A DNA stretch of 64,000 bases from Brevundimonas sp. MYb52 (GTDB lineage Bacteria; Pseudomonadota; Alphaproteobacteria; Caulobacterales; Caulobacteraceae): assembly GCF_002979535.1 (NCBI RefSeq), contig NZ_PCPB01000012.1, positions 1 to 64,000 of the forward strand, written 5' to 3'. Of the stretch, positions 1 to 8,201 are shown piece by piece. The position numbers were made by a program, and so were the translations under genes. The notes beneath the pieces were generated by a model that was not told the DNA's origin, did not search any database, and worked only from the letters and a program-made list of their open reading frames with translations. Position 1 is the first letter of the stretch. Every line of letters begins with the position of its first letter.

Positions 1-160
1 GGATCATGGGGCGGGCGGTCTGGGCGACCTGGCCGTGCGCTTTGGCTATCAACGGTTCCAGACCGACGTCATGGTGGTGACCGTAGTTCTGCTGCTGATC
101 CTCGTACAAATTCTGCAGATGATCGGCGACCGTCTGGTCGCTAAGGTCTCGCACCGCTGA
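1..160 (+). CDS. metI: MetI, methionine ABC transporter permease (3' end only)
   Basis: The window opens inside this gene; reading from base 2 gives 52 codons to a TGA at 158-160. The visible C-terminus contains GLGDLAVRFGYQRF and then a hydrophobic membrane helix (VVTVVLLLILVQIL), which is the typical end of MetI, the membrane permease of the MetNIQ D/L-methionine importer. The binding-protein gene metQ follows 19 bp downstream on the same strand, as expected for a metNIQ operon. The ATPase gene metN should lie upstream, outside the window. Confidence 0.85.
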   Translation, partial: DHGAGGLGDLAVRFGYQRFQTDVMVVTVVLLLILVQILQMIGDRLVAKVSHR

Positions 161-179
161 TTTTCTGAGAGCCCGCCCC

Positions 180-989
180 ATGATCCGCCGTTCGCTGCTG
201 CTGTCCGCCGTCGCTGTTTTGACGCTCGCCGCCTGCGGTCAGGGCGCGGACAAGAAGGCGGGGGCCGAGGGCGCGCCTCTGCTGGTCGGGGCGACGGCCG
301 TGCCGCATGCCGAAATCCTGGAGGTGGTGAAGCCGATCCTGGCCGCCGAGGGCGTGCCGATCGAGATCAAGGTTTTCAATGACTACGTTCAGCCCAACGT
401 GCAACTGTCTGAAAAACGGCTGGATGTGAACTATTTCCAGACCAAGCCCTATTTGGACGAGTTCAACATCGCGCGCGGCGCCGACCTGGTGACGGTCGCC
501 GGCGTCCACGTCGAGCCGCTGGGCATCTATTCGAAGAAGCACACGACGCTGGCGGCGATCCCGAACGGGGCGCAGGTGGTGCTGCCGAACGACGCCTCCA
601 ACACCGGTCGCTCTCTGCTGCTGTTGCAAGGCGCCGGCCTGATCACCCTGCGCGATCCGACCAATCCGCTGCAGACCGTGCGCGACGTCGCGACCAACCC
701 CAAGGGCCTGAAGTTCCAGGAGGTCGAGGCCGCCACCATTCCGCGTATTCTGCCCCAGGTCGACGCGGCGGTGATCAACACCAACTATGCCCTGGACGCA
801 GGGCTGAAGCCCAAGACCGACGCCCTGTCGCTGGAAGGCGCCGACAGCCCCTATGTCAACTATCTGGTGGCGCGCCCGGACAACCAGAACGACCCGCGCG
901 TTCAGGCCCTGGCGGCCGCCTTGCGCAGCCAGGCCGTCAAGGACTTCATCGCCAAGAAGTATGACGGCGCGGTGATCCCGGCGGCCTAA
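180..989 (+). CDS. metQ: MetQ, methionine-binding lipoprotein of the ABC importer
   Basis: This 269-residue protein belongs to the NlpA/MetQ family and delivers methionine to the MetNI importer. The N-terminus is a lipoprotein signal: basic MIRR, a hydrophobic stretch, and lipobox LAAC with the lipidated Cys at residue 19. The mature part carries family features such as PHAEIL near residue 40, FNDYVQPN near 63, and FQTKPYLDEFN. The ATG at 180 follows metI closely. The gene runs tail to tail into plsC, and the two stop regions overlap by 4 bp. The family and operon context make the assignment firm; exact ligand preference is inferred. Confidence 0.9.
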   Translation: MIRRSLLLSAVAVLTLAACGQGADKKAGAEGAPLLVGATAVPHAEILEVVKPILAAEGVPIEIKVFNDYVQPNVQLSEKRLDVNYFQTKPYLDEFNIARGADLVTVAGVHVEPLGIYSKKHTTLAAIPNGAQVVLPNDASNTGRSLLLLQGAGLITLRDPTNPLQTVRDVATNPKGLKFQEVEAATIPRILPQVDAAVINTNYALDAGLKPKTDALSLEGADSPYVNYLVARPDNQNDPRVQALAAALRSQAVKDFIAKKYDGAVIPAA

Positions 990-1768
990 GCCGCCGCAGT
1001 CGCCGTCGCGAGTGCGGCCTCGCTGGGCGTTGGGACCTGAATGGCGGCCGTGATCGGTCGTCCAGTGGCCTCCGCGATCAGTTCGGCCGTCTTGCCTTCG
1101 ATGGCGGCTTCCAGGCGGGCGAGGAATTCATCCTTGGGCAGACCGGTCGGGATGGGTTGGAGGAACTCCAGCGTCGCCGTGCCCGGCGTCTTCCGCGCTT
1201 CTTCCTGCGGCCAGAACAGGCCGAGGTTGGTGGCCAGGGGCACAACCGGCATGTCGAAGTCGCGGTACATGTGCCAGACGCCCGAACGGTAGCGGAACTT
1301 CTCGCCGACCTTGGCCAGATGGCCCTCGGGGTAGATCAGGATCTTGCGGCCCTCGCGATGGGCATCGGCGGCGCGTTCCTTGAGCGCCGCACGGGCGGTG
1401 TGGCCGCCACAACTGTTGACGACGATGGCGCCGAGCTTTCTCAGCACCGCGCCCAACAGCGGAAATTTCTCGAGGTGATCGCCGGTGACGAAGGCCAGGT
1501 CGTCGAACTGGTCATAGGTGGCGAAGCCGTCGCCCCAGCTTTGGTGCTTGGAGGCGACGATGAAGCCGCCCTGTGGCAGTCGTTCCTTGCCGCGCACTTG
1601 CAAGCGGATGCCGGCGAACAGGGCCATGGCTTGCACCATTCGGCGGACGTATCGACGGATGACCCAGGTGGTGGCGCGTCGTCCCGGCGCCAGTGCGGCG
1701 AAGGCCGCCACGAGGCAATAGGCGATCGACAGAACCCAATAGGCGACGTTGAAAGCGAAGCTTCTCAT
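986..1768 (-). CDS. plsC: 1-acyl-sn-glycerol-3-phosphate acyltransferase (PlsC family)
   Basis: This 260-residue membrane-associated acyltransferase would acylate lysophosphatidic acid to phosphatidic acid in phospholipid synthesis. An N-terminal hydrophobic segment (about residues 7-28) anchors it. The catalytic HX4D motif is HQSWGD at residues 75-80, and the substrate-binding motif is YPEGH at about 146-150, where most PlsC proteins have PEGTR. That variant still has the key Glu-Gly. Several PlsC paralogues usually exist per genome, so the exact acyl acceptor is not certain. It is a single gene between convergent metQ and the leftward GGDEF gene. Confidence 0.82.
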   Translation of the reverse strand: MRSFAFNVAYWVLSIAYCLVAAFAALAPGRRATTWVIRRYVRRMVQAMALFAGIRLQVRGKERLPQGGFIVASKHQSWGDGFATYDQFDDLAFVTGDHLEKFPLLGAVLRKLGAIVVNSCGGHTARAALKERAADAHREGRKILIYPEGHLAKVGEKFRYRSGVWHMYRDFDMPVVPLATNLGLFWPQEEARKTPGTATLEFLQPIPTGLPKDEFLARLEAAIEGKTAELIAEATGRPITAAIQVPTPSEAALATATAAA

Positions 1769-1826
1769 CCCGTTGTTATGACACGGCGCCGGGGCGATTT
1801 AGCAAGGGGTTTAGACGCGGCGCCTT

Positions 1827-2885
1827 TCAGGCGGCGGCTTGCGTCATCAACTCGGCGTTGGTGACGCAGTTGCGACCGCCGCGCTTGGAGGCGTAAAGGG
1901 CCTCGTCGGCGCGTTCTAGCACCCCGAGCGCGGTCTCACCGGGGCGGCGCTCGGCGAAACCGACAGAGATGGTCACTGCGCCCAGATCATCATTGGTGGA
2001 GCGCCGACGCAGCGAGCGCGAACCGATCTCTTCACGAATGGCGTTCAGGGCCGATTCGACCGTGCCGGGCGTCTCGCCTGGGAAGATGACCGCGAACTCT
2101 TCGCCGCCATAGCGGGCGGCGATGCGGGGGGCGCGCGAAATCCGGCCAAGGACGCTGGCGACGTAGCGCAGCACCTGATCGCCGGTCTGATGGCCCCAGG
2201 TGTCGTTGAAGCGCTTGAAGTGGTCGATATCGACGATAGCCAGGGTCAAGGGCTTGCCCTCGACCTCGGCCTCTTCGCAAAGACGAGCGATCTGCTCGTC
2301 AAAGGTCTTGCGGTTGGCCAGATTGGTTAGGGCGTCCGTCATGGCGTCGCGTCGCACTTGTTCGAGGTGCTCGCGCAGGCGGACCACCTCGCGGTTCGAG
2401 GACTCCAGACGCTTTTCCAGGGCCGAAGTATGGCGCTGGACCTTGCGGGTAGCGGTCGACAGGGTGCTGACGATCTCCGTCAGATCCGTCGGGCGCTCGG
2501 TCTCCTGCATCTTCGCCGAAGCGTGGCTCAGCGTCTCGCCATAGGCGGTCTGGGTCTTGCGGGCATTGTCGATGGCCTCGGCCACAGCGGCGAGTTCGCG
2601 ATTCAGCACGGCGCCGACGTCACGGATTTCCTCGGACAGGCGACCGCGCGGCAGGAATTCGGCTGCCAACATTTCCGCTGTTGCGTCGGTGAAGGGCGCG
2701 TCGCTGGCCAGAAGGCGTTGAAGCTCGCGCCCCAGGGCGCCCTCGGGATCGCTGACGTAGTGTAGCCACAGCTCGAAATTCAGCGGCGTCGGCCAGACGG
2801 AGGCCTGCTGCATGGCGTCCACGATGCGGTGCGCCAATGCATAAGCCTCCGGCCCCCGAAGGGCGGTTTCGACCTGCGCCGTCAT
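1827..2885 (-). CDS. Diguanylate cyclase with helical N-terminal region
   Basis: This 352-residue protein has an all-helical N-terminus (1-130), a coiled-coil stretch (about 140-178), and a C-terminal GGDEF domain (about 180-345). The active-site signature is GGEEF at residues 260-264, and the metal/GTP residues DIDHFKRFND (219-228) are present, so it should make cyclic di-GMP. The inhibitory site five residues before GGEEF reads RAPR rather than RxxD, so product inhibition through this site is probably lost. There is no transmembrane segment or receiver domain. The coiled coil probably drives the dimerisation needed for activity. The architecture resembles soluble Caulobacter cyclases, but I do not assign an orthologue. 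Confidence 0.85.
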   Translation of the reverse strand: MTAQVETALRGPEAYALAHRIVDAMQQASVWPTPLNFELWLHYVSDPEGALGRELQRLLASDAPFTDATAEMLAAEFLPRGRLSEEIRDVGAVLNRELAAVAEAIDNARKTQTAYGETLSHASAKMQETERPTDLTEIVSTLSTATRKVQRHTSALEKRLESSNREVVRLREHLEQVRRDAMTDALTNLANRKTFDEQIARLCEEAEVEGKPLTLAIVDIDHFKRFNDTWGHQTGDQVLRYVASVLGRISRAPRIAARYGGEEFAVIFPGETPGTVESALNAIREEIGSRSLRRRSTNDDLGAVTISVGFAERRPGETALGVLERADEALYASKRGGRNCVTNAELMTQAAA

Positions 2886-2975
2886 TCTGATTCTCGCGCC
2901 CCTATTTCTTAGTGGGCGAACCCTAGAACATCGATCCGTAATGACCGGTTAAGCCGCAGATCGACGCTGCCGATC

Positions 2976-4541
2976 CTAGTCGTGGAAGACGACGGGACGG
3001 CGCAGGAAGGCCGGAATATCGTCGCCGAAACCACCGCTGGCGGCGCGCAGGGGCAGGTCCTTCTGCGGTTCGGACTTGCGGACGTCACGCGGCGCCTGAT
3101 CGCGGCCGCGTTCGCGGCGCTGGGAGGCGGGCTTGGCCGGAGCGGCCTCGACTTCGACGGCGGCGTCGGGTGCTGCGGCGTCAACGGTCTCAGCGGCGGC
3201 TTCCGGCTTGGTCGAGCGGCGGCTGCGGGAGCGACGCGGGGCCTCCTCGCGGGCTTCCTCGACCTTTTCTGCGCGGGGAAGGGGTGCGGTGATCGGCTCC
3301 ATGGAGGCGACATTGTCGCTCTTGGGGATCGGACGCGGGCGGTCGCTGCGGCTGCGGCCGCGCCCCTTGGCGTCGTCGCTGCGCGGGCGATCCTTGATGG
3401 CGGCGAAATCGATGCCTTCCAGCGTCAGCTCTTCCGGCGCCATCTTGATCAGCTTCAGCACCTTATCCAGCGACTTGTCGTCGGACGGGGTGACGATCAT
3501 GTAGGCCTCGCCCTTGCGACCCGCGCGGCCCGTGCGGCCGATGCGGTGGACGTAGTCGTCGGCGTGGTGCGAGACATCGTAGTTGAAGACATGGCTGACA
3601 TCAGGGATGTCCAGACCGCGCGCGGCGACGTCCGAGGCCACCAGGATCTTCAGGTCGCCGGCGCGGAAATCGGCCAGGGTCTTCATGCGCAGCGACTGGT
3701 CCAGGTCGCCGTGAATCGGCGCGGCGTCGAAACCGTGCGTCTTCAGCGACTTGGCGACGATATCGACTTCCGACTTGCGATTGCAGAAGACGATGCCGTT
3801 TTTGACTTCCGACCGTTCGATCAGGGCGCGCAGGGCGGTGCGCTTGGCCTTGGGATCGCTGGTGGGGATGCGGACCAGATACTGGGTGATGGTGTCGGCG
3901 GTCATGGCCGGACGCGAGGCCTCGATCCGGGTCGGATCCTTGAGGAACTGCGTGGTCAGGCGCGTGATCTCAGGCGGCATGGTGGCCGAGAAGAACAGGG
4001 TCTGGCGACGCGGCGGCGTCAGCTTGAAGATGCGCTCGATGTCGGGGATGAAACCCATGTCCAGCATGCGGTCGGCTTCGTCGATGACCATCATCTCGAC
4101 GCCCGTCAGCAGGATCTTGCCGCGTTCGAACAGGTCCAGCAGACGGCCCGGCGTGGCGATCAGGACGTCGACGCCCTTGTTCAGCAGGGCCACCTGGTCG
4201 CCCATGGACACGCCGCCGATCAGCAGGGCCCAGCTCAGCTTGGTGCCCTTGGCGTACTTGGCGAAGTTCTCGGCGACCTGGTCGGCCAGTTCGCGGGTGG
4301 GCGCCAGTACGAGGGCGCGCGGCATGCGGGCGCGGGCGCGGCCCGAGCCGAGGCGGTCGATCATCGGCAGTGTGAAGGCGGCGGTCTTGCCGGTTCCGGT
4401 CTGGGCGATGCCCAGCACGTCGCGGCCGGCCAGGGCCACCGGGATAGCGGAGGCCTGAATGGGGGTAGCTTCGGTGTAGCCCGTATCGGCGACCGCTTGC
4501 AGGGTCGTGGCCGAGAGGCCCAGCTTGGTGAATTCTGTCAT
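2976..4541 (-). CDS. DEAD-box ATP-dependent RNA helicase, RhlE-like
   Basis: This 521-residue protein has a complete DEAD-box core: Q-motif near residues 23-30, Walker A AQTGTGKT (46-53), PTREL (81-85), DEAD (154-157), SAT (185-187) and the C-terminal HRIGRTGRAG motif. The core ends near residue 375. About 145 residues of charged, Ala/Pro/Arg-rich disordered tail follow, probably for RNA binding. It is likely to act in ribosome assembly or RNA turnover, like other RhlE-type helicases. A 216-bp non-coding stretch precedes it and could hold a long 5' leader. The exact subfamily cannot be fixed by eye. Confidence 0.9.
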   Translation of the reverse strand: MTEFTKLGLSATTLQAVADTGYTEATPIQASAIPVALAGRDVLGIAQTGTGKTAAFTLPMIDRLGSGRARARMPRALVLAPTRELADQVAENFAKYAKGTKLSWALLIGGVSMGDQVALLNKGVDVLIATPGRLLDLFERGKILLTGVEMMVIDEADRMLDMGFIPDIERIFKLTPPRRQTLFFSATMPPEITRLTTQFLKDPTRIEASRPAMTADTITQYLVRIPTSDPKAKRTALRALIERSEVKNGIVFCNRKSEVDIVAKSLKTHGFDAAPIHGDLDQSLRMKTLADFRAGDLKILVASDVAARGLDIPDVSHVFNYDVSHHADDYVHRIGRTGRAGRKGEAYMIVTPSDDKSLDKVLKLIKMAPEELTLEGIDFAAIKDRPRSDDAKGRGRSRSDRPRPIPKSDNVASMEPITAPLPRAEKVEEAREEAPRRSRSRRSTKPEAAAETVDAAAPDAAVEVEAAPAKPASQRRERGRDQAPRDVRKSEPQKDLPLRAASGGFGDDIPAFLRRPVVFHD

Positions 4542-4757
4542 GTAACCTTGAGGACGGAGGAAACGTCGTAACGTCTTCAGCTTACGGAACCGCCCCTCGT
4601 GGGCGAGTGGGCGGCGCGCATCGCCAGTCCTATCCCGAGCCTGCGGCGGTATATGGAAACCCCTACGCCTCAGTCAAGTATTTCTGTTCGGGAACCAGGC
4701 GGTTGGCAAAGCCTTACAGGTCTGTAATGTCGCCTTGGGGAAGGGAAGGGTTGTCGT
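4542..4757. other. Divergent intergenic region, helicase / small secreted protein
   Basis: This 216-bp gap separates the leftward helicase gene from a rightward small gene, so it should carry two promoters. It contains GC-rich dyads near 4590-4615 on the helicase side and the inverted repeat at 4714-4727. I see no convincing coding sequence in it. Confidence 0.5.
4714..4727. promoter_or_regulatory. Short perfect inverted repeat, possible operator
   Basis: The sequence TTACAG-GT-CTGTAA has two perfect 6-bp arms with a 2-bp spacer. It ends 30 bp before the ATG at 4758 and just before a purine-rich ribosome-binding region (GGGGAAGGGAAGGG). That is a plausible place for a dimeric repressor to bind. 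The regulator is unknown; chance occurrence is possible. Confidence 0.3.
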
Positions 4758-5114
4758 ATGCGTATGAAAACGCTTGCGTTCGCCTTGGCGGCCTGTTGCG
4801 CGACTGCGCAGCCGGCTCTGGCGGAAATGGAAAACGCCTTCGGCAATACGGTGATCTCCCACTATCCTGATGGGGCGTGGGTCAAGCACTGGTTTGACCG
4901 GGACGGCAGCTATCGCGCCGCATTTTCGGACGGGCGCCGGTTGACCGCGCGCTGGGCGATCGAGGGCGAGCGGGTCTGTCTGAACGGCATCAGGCCCCGC
5001 ATGTTGCTGTCGCGATTCTGCACAACACTGGTCGAGGCGAATATCGGCCAGACCTGGCCGGGGCGCGACCCGCTGGGCCGTCGGGTTCGCAATGAATTGG
5101 TGGCCGGACGCTAG
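4758..5114 (+). CDS. Small secreted protein of unknown function
   Basis: This 118-residue protein has a clear signal peptide (MRMKTLAFALAACC, then AQPALA-E), with likely cleavage after residue 22. The mature part is about 95 residues. It contains the pattern GNTVISHYPDGAWVKHWF, a likely small beta-rich fold, and two cysteines (in ERVCLNG and SRFCTT) that could form a disulfide. The start is supported by strong purine-rich Shine-Dalgarno sequence at about 4736-4750. I do not recognise the family with certainty. It is a single gene, convergent with topA and separated from it by a stem-loop. Confidence 0.65.
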   Translation: MRMKTLAFALAACCATAQPALAEMENAFGNTVISHYPDGAWVKHWFDRDGSYRAAFSDGRRLTARWAIEGERVCLNGIRPRMLLSRFCTTLVEANIGQTWPGRDPLGRRVRNELVAGR

Positions 5115-5132
5115 GGCCTGGATGGTCAAGCT

Positions 5133-5163
5133 GGCTCCCGATCCGAAGGACGAACCGGGAGCC
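5133..5163. terminator. Stem-loop between convergent genes
   Basis: A perfect 8-bp stem (GGCTCCCG at 5133-5140 with CGGGAGCC at 5156-5163) encloses a 15-nt loop between two convergent genes. No T-run follows on either strand. It could be a weak bidirectional terminator or a 3' end protecting structure. Confidence 0.4.
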
Positions 5164-5173
5164 GCCTAACGAT

Positions 5174-7834
5174 CTATTCGGCGTCAGCCGTCTTCTTGGG
5201 CGCGGCCTTCTTAGTGGCAGGCTTCTTGGCTGCGGGCTTTTTCGCCGCAGCGGGCTTTTTCTCGGCGGCGGTCTTGGCCGGAGCCTTCTTCGCCGCAGGC
5301 TTCTTGGCCGCAGCCGCCTTCTTCTTCGGCGCCGCGCCGGCCTTGGCGGCCAGCAGAGGCAGGGCGGCTTCCAGCGTCAGGTCTTCGGGCGTCACGCCCT
5401 TGGGCAGGGTGGCGTTGACCTTGCCCCATTTGACGTAGGGGCCGAAGCGGCCGGCCATGACCTGAACGGGGGCTTCGTCTTCCGGGTGGGCGCCCAGTTC
5501 CTTGAGCGGGGCCGTGGCCGAGCCGCGGCCGGGACGACCGGCGCGTTTTTCAGCCAGCAGGGCGACGGCGCGGTTGATGCCGACCTCGAACACTTCGTCG
5601 ATATCCGACACGTTGGCATAGGTGCCAGCGTGCAGGACGAAGGGGCCGTAGCGCCCCAGGCCGGCGGTGATCATCTTGCCGTCCTCGGGGTGAGGGCCGA
5701 CTTCGCGCGGCAGGGCCAGCAGGCGCAGGGCCTGTTCCAGCGTCAGGGACGCGGGGCTCCAGCCCTTGGGCAGGGAAGAGCGTTTCGGCTTTTCCTCGCC
5801 CGGCGGCGTGGTTTCGACATAGGGGCCGAAACGACCGATCTTCAGCTGCACCGGCTGGCCGGTCGCCGGATCGACGCCCAGTTCGCGGTCGCCGCCGTCC
5901 GCGCCGCCTTCGGCGCCGTCAGGCGAGGCCACGGGACGGGTGTATTTGCAGTCGGGATAGCGCGAGCAGCCGATGAAGGCGCCAAAGCGGCTGGTCTTCA
6001 GGCTGAGTTGGCCCTGATGGCACAGGGGGCATTCGCGCGGGTCCGAACCATCCCCCTTGTCCGGGAAGATGTGGGCGCCCAGGGCGTCGTTCAGGTGATC
6101 GAGGATCGCCGTGGTGCGCAGTTCACCCGCGGCTTGCGTGGCGGCATGGAAGTCGGTCCAGAAGCTGCGCAGCAGCGCCTTCCAGTCCAGATCGCCCGCC
6201 GAGACTTCGTCCAGCTGGCTCTCAAGCGCGGCGGTGAAGTCGTACTCGACCCAGCGTGTGAAGAACTGTTCCAGGAAGGCCGTGACCAGCCGTCCCTTGT
6301 CCTCGGGATAGAAGCGGTTCTTGTCCATGCGGACGTATTCGCGGTCGCGCAGGGTCGTCAGGATCGAGGCATAGGTCGAGGGACGACCGATGCCCAACTC
6401 TTCCAGCTTCTTGACCAGGGTGGCTTCCGAGAAGCGCGGCGGCGGCTCGGTGAAGTGCTGGTCGGCGCGAACGGCTTCGACCTTGGCCTTGGCGCCTTCC
6501 TTCAGCGCGGGCAGGCGGCCGCCGTCGTCCTCTTCGTCCTCTGACCCCTTCTGCTTCTCGTCGCGGCCTTCTTCATAGGCGGCGATGAAGCCGTCGAAAG
6601 CCACGACCTGGCCGGTGGCGCGCAGGCCGGTCTGGCCATCGGGCGTCTCGATCTCGACCGTGGTGCGGTCCAGACGCGCGCTCTCCATCTGCGAGGCGAC
6701 CATGCGCTTCCAGATCAGTTCGTAAAGGCGTTGCAGGTCGCCTTCGAGGCGCAGGCTGTCGGGGTGGCGCGCGATATTGGTAGGACGGATGGCTTCGTGC
6801 GCTTCCTGAGCGTTCTTGGCCTTGGTCTTGTAGTAGCGCGGCTCGGCCGGGACGTAGGCGGGGCCAAAGCGTTCGGCGATGACCTCACGCGCCTGGGCGA
6901 TGCCCTCGGGGCTGACGAACAGGCCGTCGGTACGCATGTAGGTGATCAGGCCGCCGGTGTCGTCAACGCCTTCATACAGCTTCTGCGCCGCTTGCATGGT
7001 GCGCTGGGCGGTGAAGCCAAGTTTACGTGCCGCTTCCTGTTGCAGGGTCGATGTGGTGAAGGGCGGGGCCGGCGAACGCTTGGCCGGCTTCTTCTCGACC
7101 GACTTGATGGTGAAATCGCCGGCCTTGATGGCGTCCCGCGCGGCGAAGGCCATTTCCTCGGTCGGGATGTCGAGGCGCTGAATACGCTTGCCGGCGTGCT
7201 TGACCAGACGGGTGGTGAAGGGCGGGCTGTCGGCGACCAGATCGGCCTCGACCGACCAGTATTCCTGAGCCTTGAACTTTTCGATCTCCATCTCGCGATC
7301 GACAACGATGCGCAGGGCGACCGATTGCACCCGACCGGCCGAACGGGCGCCGGGCAGCTTGCGCCACAGGACGGGCGACAGGTTGAAGCCCACCAGATAG
7401 TCGAGCGCGCGGCGGGCCAGATAGGCCTCGACCAGCTCCATATCCAGCTGACGCGGATTGGCCATGGCCTCCAGCACGGCGGCCTTGGTGATGGCGTTGA
7501 AGGTGACGCGCTGGACCTCAGTGTCCTTCAGCGCCTTCTTCTTGTTCAGGACTTCCAGAACATGCCAACTGATCGCCTCTCCCTCACGGTCGGGGTCGGT
7601 CGCGAGGATGACGCGGTCGGCGCGTTTGGCCGCTTCGGCGATTTCGGACAGGCGCTTGGACGCCTTGGCGTCGACTTCCCACTGCATGGCGAAATCTTCG
7701 TCGGGCAGGACGGAGCCATCCTTGGACGGCAGGTCGCGGATATGGCCGTAGGAGGCCAGAACCTCATAGTCCGAACCCAGGTATTTGTTGATGGTCTTGG
7801 CCTTGGCGGGGCTCTCGACGATGACGAGATTCAT
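5174..7834 (-). CDS. topA: DNA topoisomerase I (type IA)
   Basis: This 886-residue enzyme relaxes negative supercoils by transient single-strand cleavage. The N-terminal TOPRIM domain begins with VIVESPAKAKTI (residues 4-15), with the acidic ATDPDREGE motif near 78-86. The catalytic tyrosine is Tyr299 in ITYMRTDG. One four-cysteine zinc-finger motif (CPLC...CSRYPDC) lies near residues 610-635. Several topoisomerase C-terminal repeats (KIGRFGPYV, GLGRYGPFV, AGRFGPYVKWG) follow. The last ~50 residues are a Lys/Ala/Pro tail typical of proteobacterial TopA and likely to bind DNA. It ends the leftward block running from ruvX. Confidence 0.97.
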   Translation of the reverse strand: MNLVIVESPAKAKTINKYLGSDYEVLASYGHIRDLPSKDGSVLPDEDFAMQWEVDAKASKRLSEIAEAAKRADRVILATDPDREGEAISWHVLEVLNKKKALKDTEVQRVTFNAITKAAVLEAMANPRQLDMELVEAYLARRALDYLVGFNLSPVLWRKLPGARSAGRVQSVALRIVVDREMEIEKFKAQEYWSVEADLVADSPPFTTRLVKHAGKRIQRLDIPTEEMAFAARDAIKAGDFTIKSVEKKPAKRSPAPPFTTSTLQQEAARKLGFTAQRTMQAAQKLYEGVDDTGGLITYMRTDGLFVSPEGIAQAREVIAERFGPAYVPAEPRYYKTKAKNAQEAHEAIRPTNIARHPDSLRLEGDLQRLYELIWKRMVASQMESARLDRTTVEIETPDGQTGLRATGQVVAFDGFIAAYEEGRDEKQKGSEDEEDDGGRLPALKEGAKAKVEAVRADQHFTEPPPRFSEATLVKKLEELGIGRPSTYASILTTLRDREYVRMDKNRFYPEDKGRLVTAFLEQFFTRWVEYDFTAALESQLDEVSAGDLDWKALLRSFWTDFHAATQAAGELRTTAILDHLNDALGAHIFPDKGDGSDPRECPLCHQGQLSLKTSRFGAFIGCSRYPDCKYTRPVASPDGAEGGADGGDRELGVDPATGQPVQLKIGRFGPYVETTPPGEEKPKRSSLPKGWSPASLTLEQALRLLALPREVGPHPEDGKMITAGLGRYGPFVLHAGTYANVSDIDEVFEVGINRAVALLAEKRAGRPGRGSATAPLKELGAHPEDEAPVQVMAGRFGPYVKWGKVNATLPKGVTPEDLTLEAALPLLAAKAGAAPKKKAAAAKKPAAKKAPAKTAAEKKPAAAKKPAAKKPATKKAAPKKTADAE

Positions 7835-7988
7835 GGCGCTCTATTCGGGAAATCGGGGCGCGAACGTGGTTGGCGTCGAAGGGGAAGTCAATCACGTCAT
7901 TTGAGTTGTGCGCCTTAAGGGTGTTTACGGTCTTGCAGTTCTACCTTTGATTGTGCCTTACTCGCATTCATGTCAGGAGGGTTTGAGC

Positions 7989-8201
7989 GTGGCTGAAGCA
8001 ACAGGGCGACACGAACTTCGATCAAGCGGGCGAGCTAGGCGCCCATCTCCGCCAGACCTGACCGACTATCCTGTCCGAGAGTATGTCGCAGCGATGGCTG
8101 TAGAGCTGGCGAGCATGGCGCGCTGGGACGGCGACGAGAAACTGGCATTCGCCCTAGAGGCGGCTGCCGATCTGGCCAGAAGGGAAACGCCGTCGGACTG
8201 A
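7989..8201 (+). CDS. Small helical protein of unknown function
   Basis: This 70-residue protein starts at GTG 7989, chosen because a perfect AGGAGG lies at 7975-7980, 8 bp upstream; a longer frame from 7908 has no such signal. The core (LTDYPVREYVAAMAVELASMARWDG-like, then LAFALEAAADLA) is predicted to form two amphipathic helices. It resembles short helical proteins seen in many alphaproteobacteria, but I cannot name a family. It lies on the opposite strand between dprA and topA. Its stop codon abuts the dprA stop at 8202, so it interrupts an otherwise leftward block. Confidence 0.65.
   Translation: MAEATGRHELRSSGRARRPSPPDLTDYPVREYVAAMAVELASMARWDGDEKLAFALEAAADLARRETPSD

Noticed and set aside
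2982..4571. Long open frame on the + strand opposite the DEAD-box helicase
   Set aside because: It lies wholly antisense to a well-supported gene, has no ribosome site and its protein is compositionally odd; GC-rich codon bias creates such open frames.
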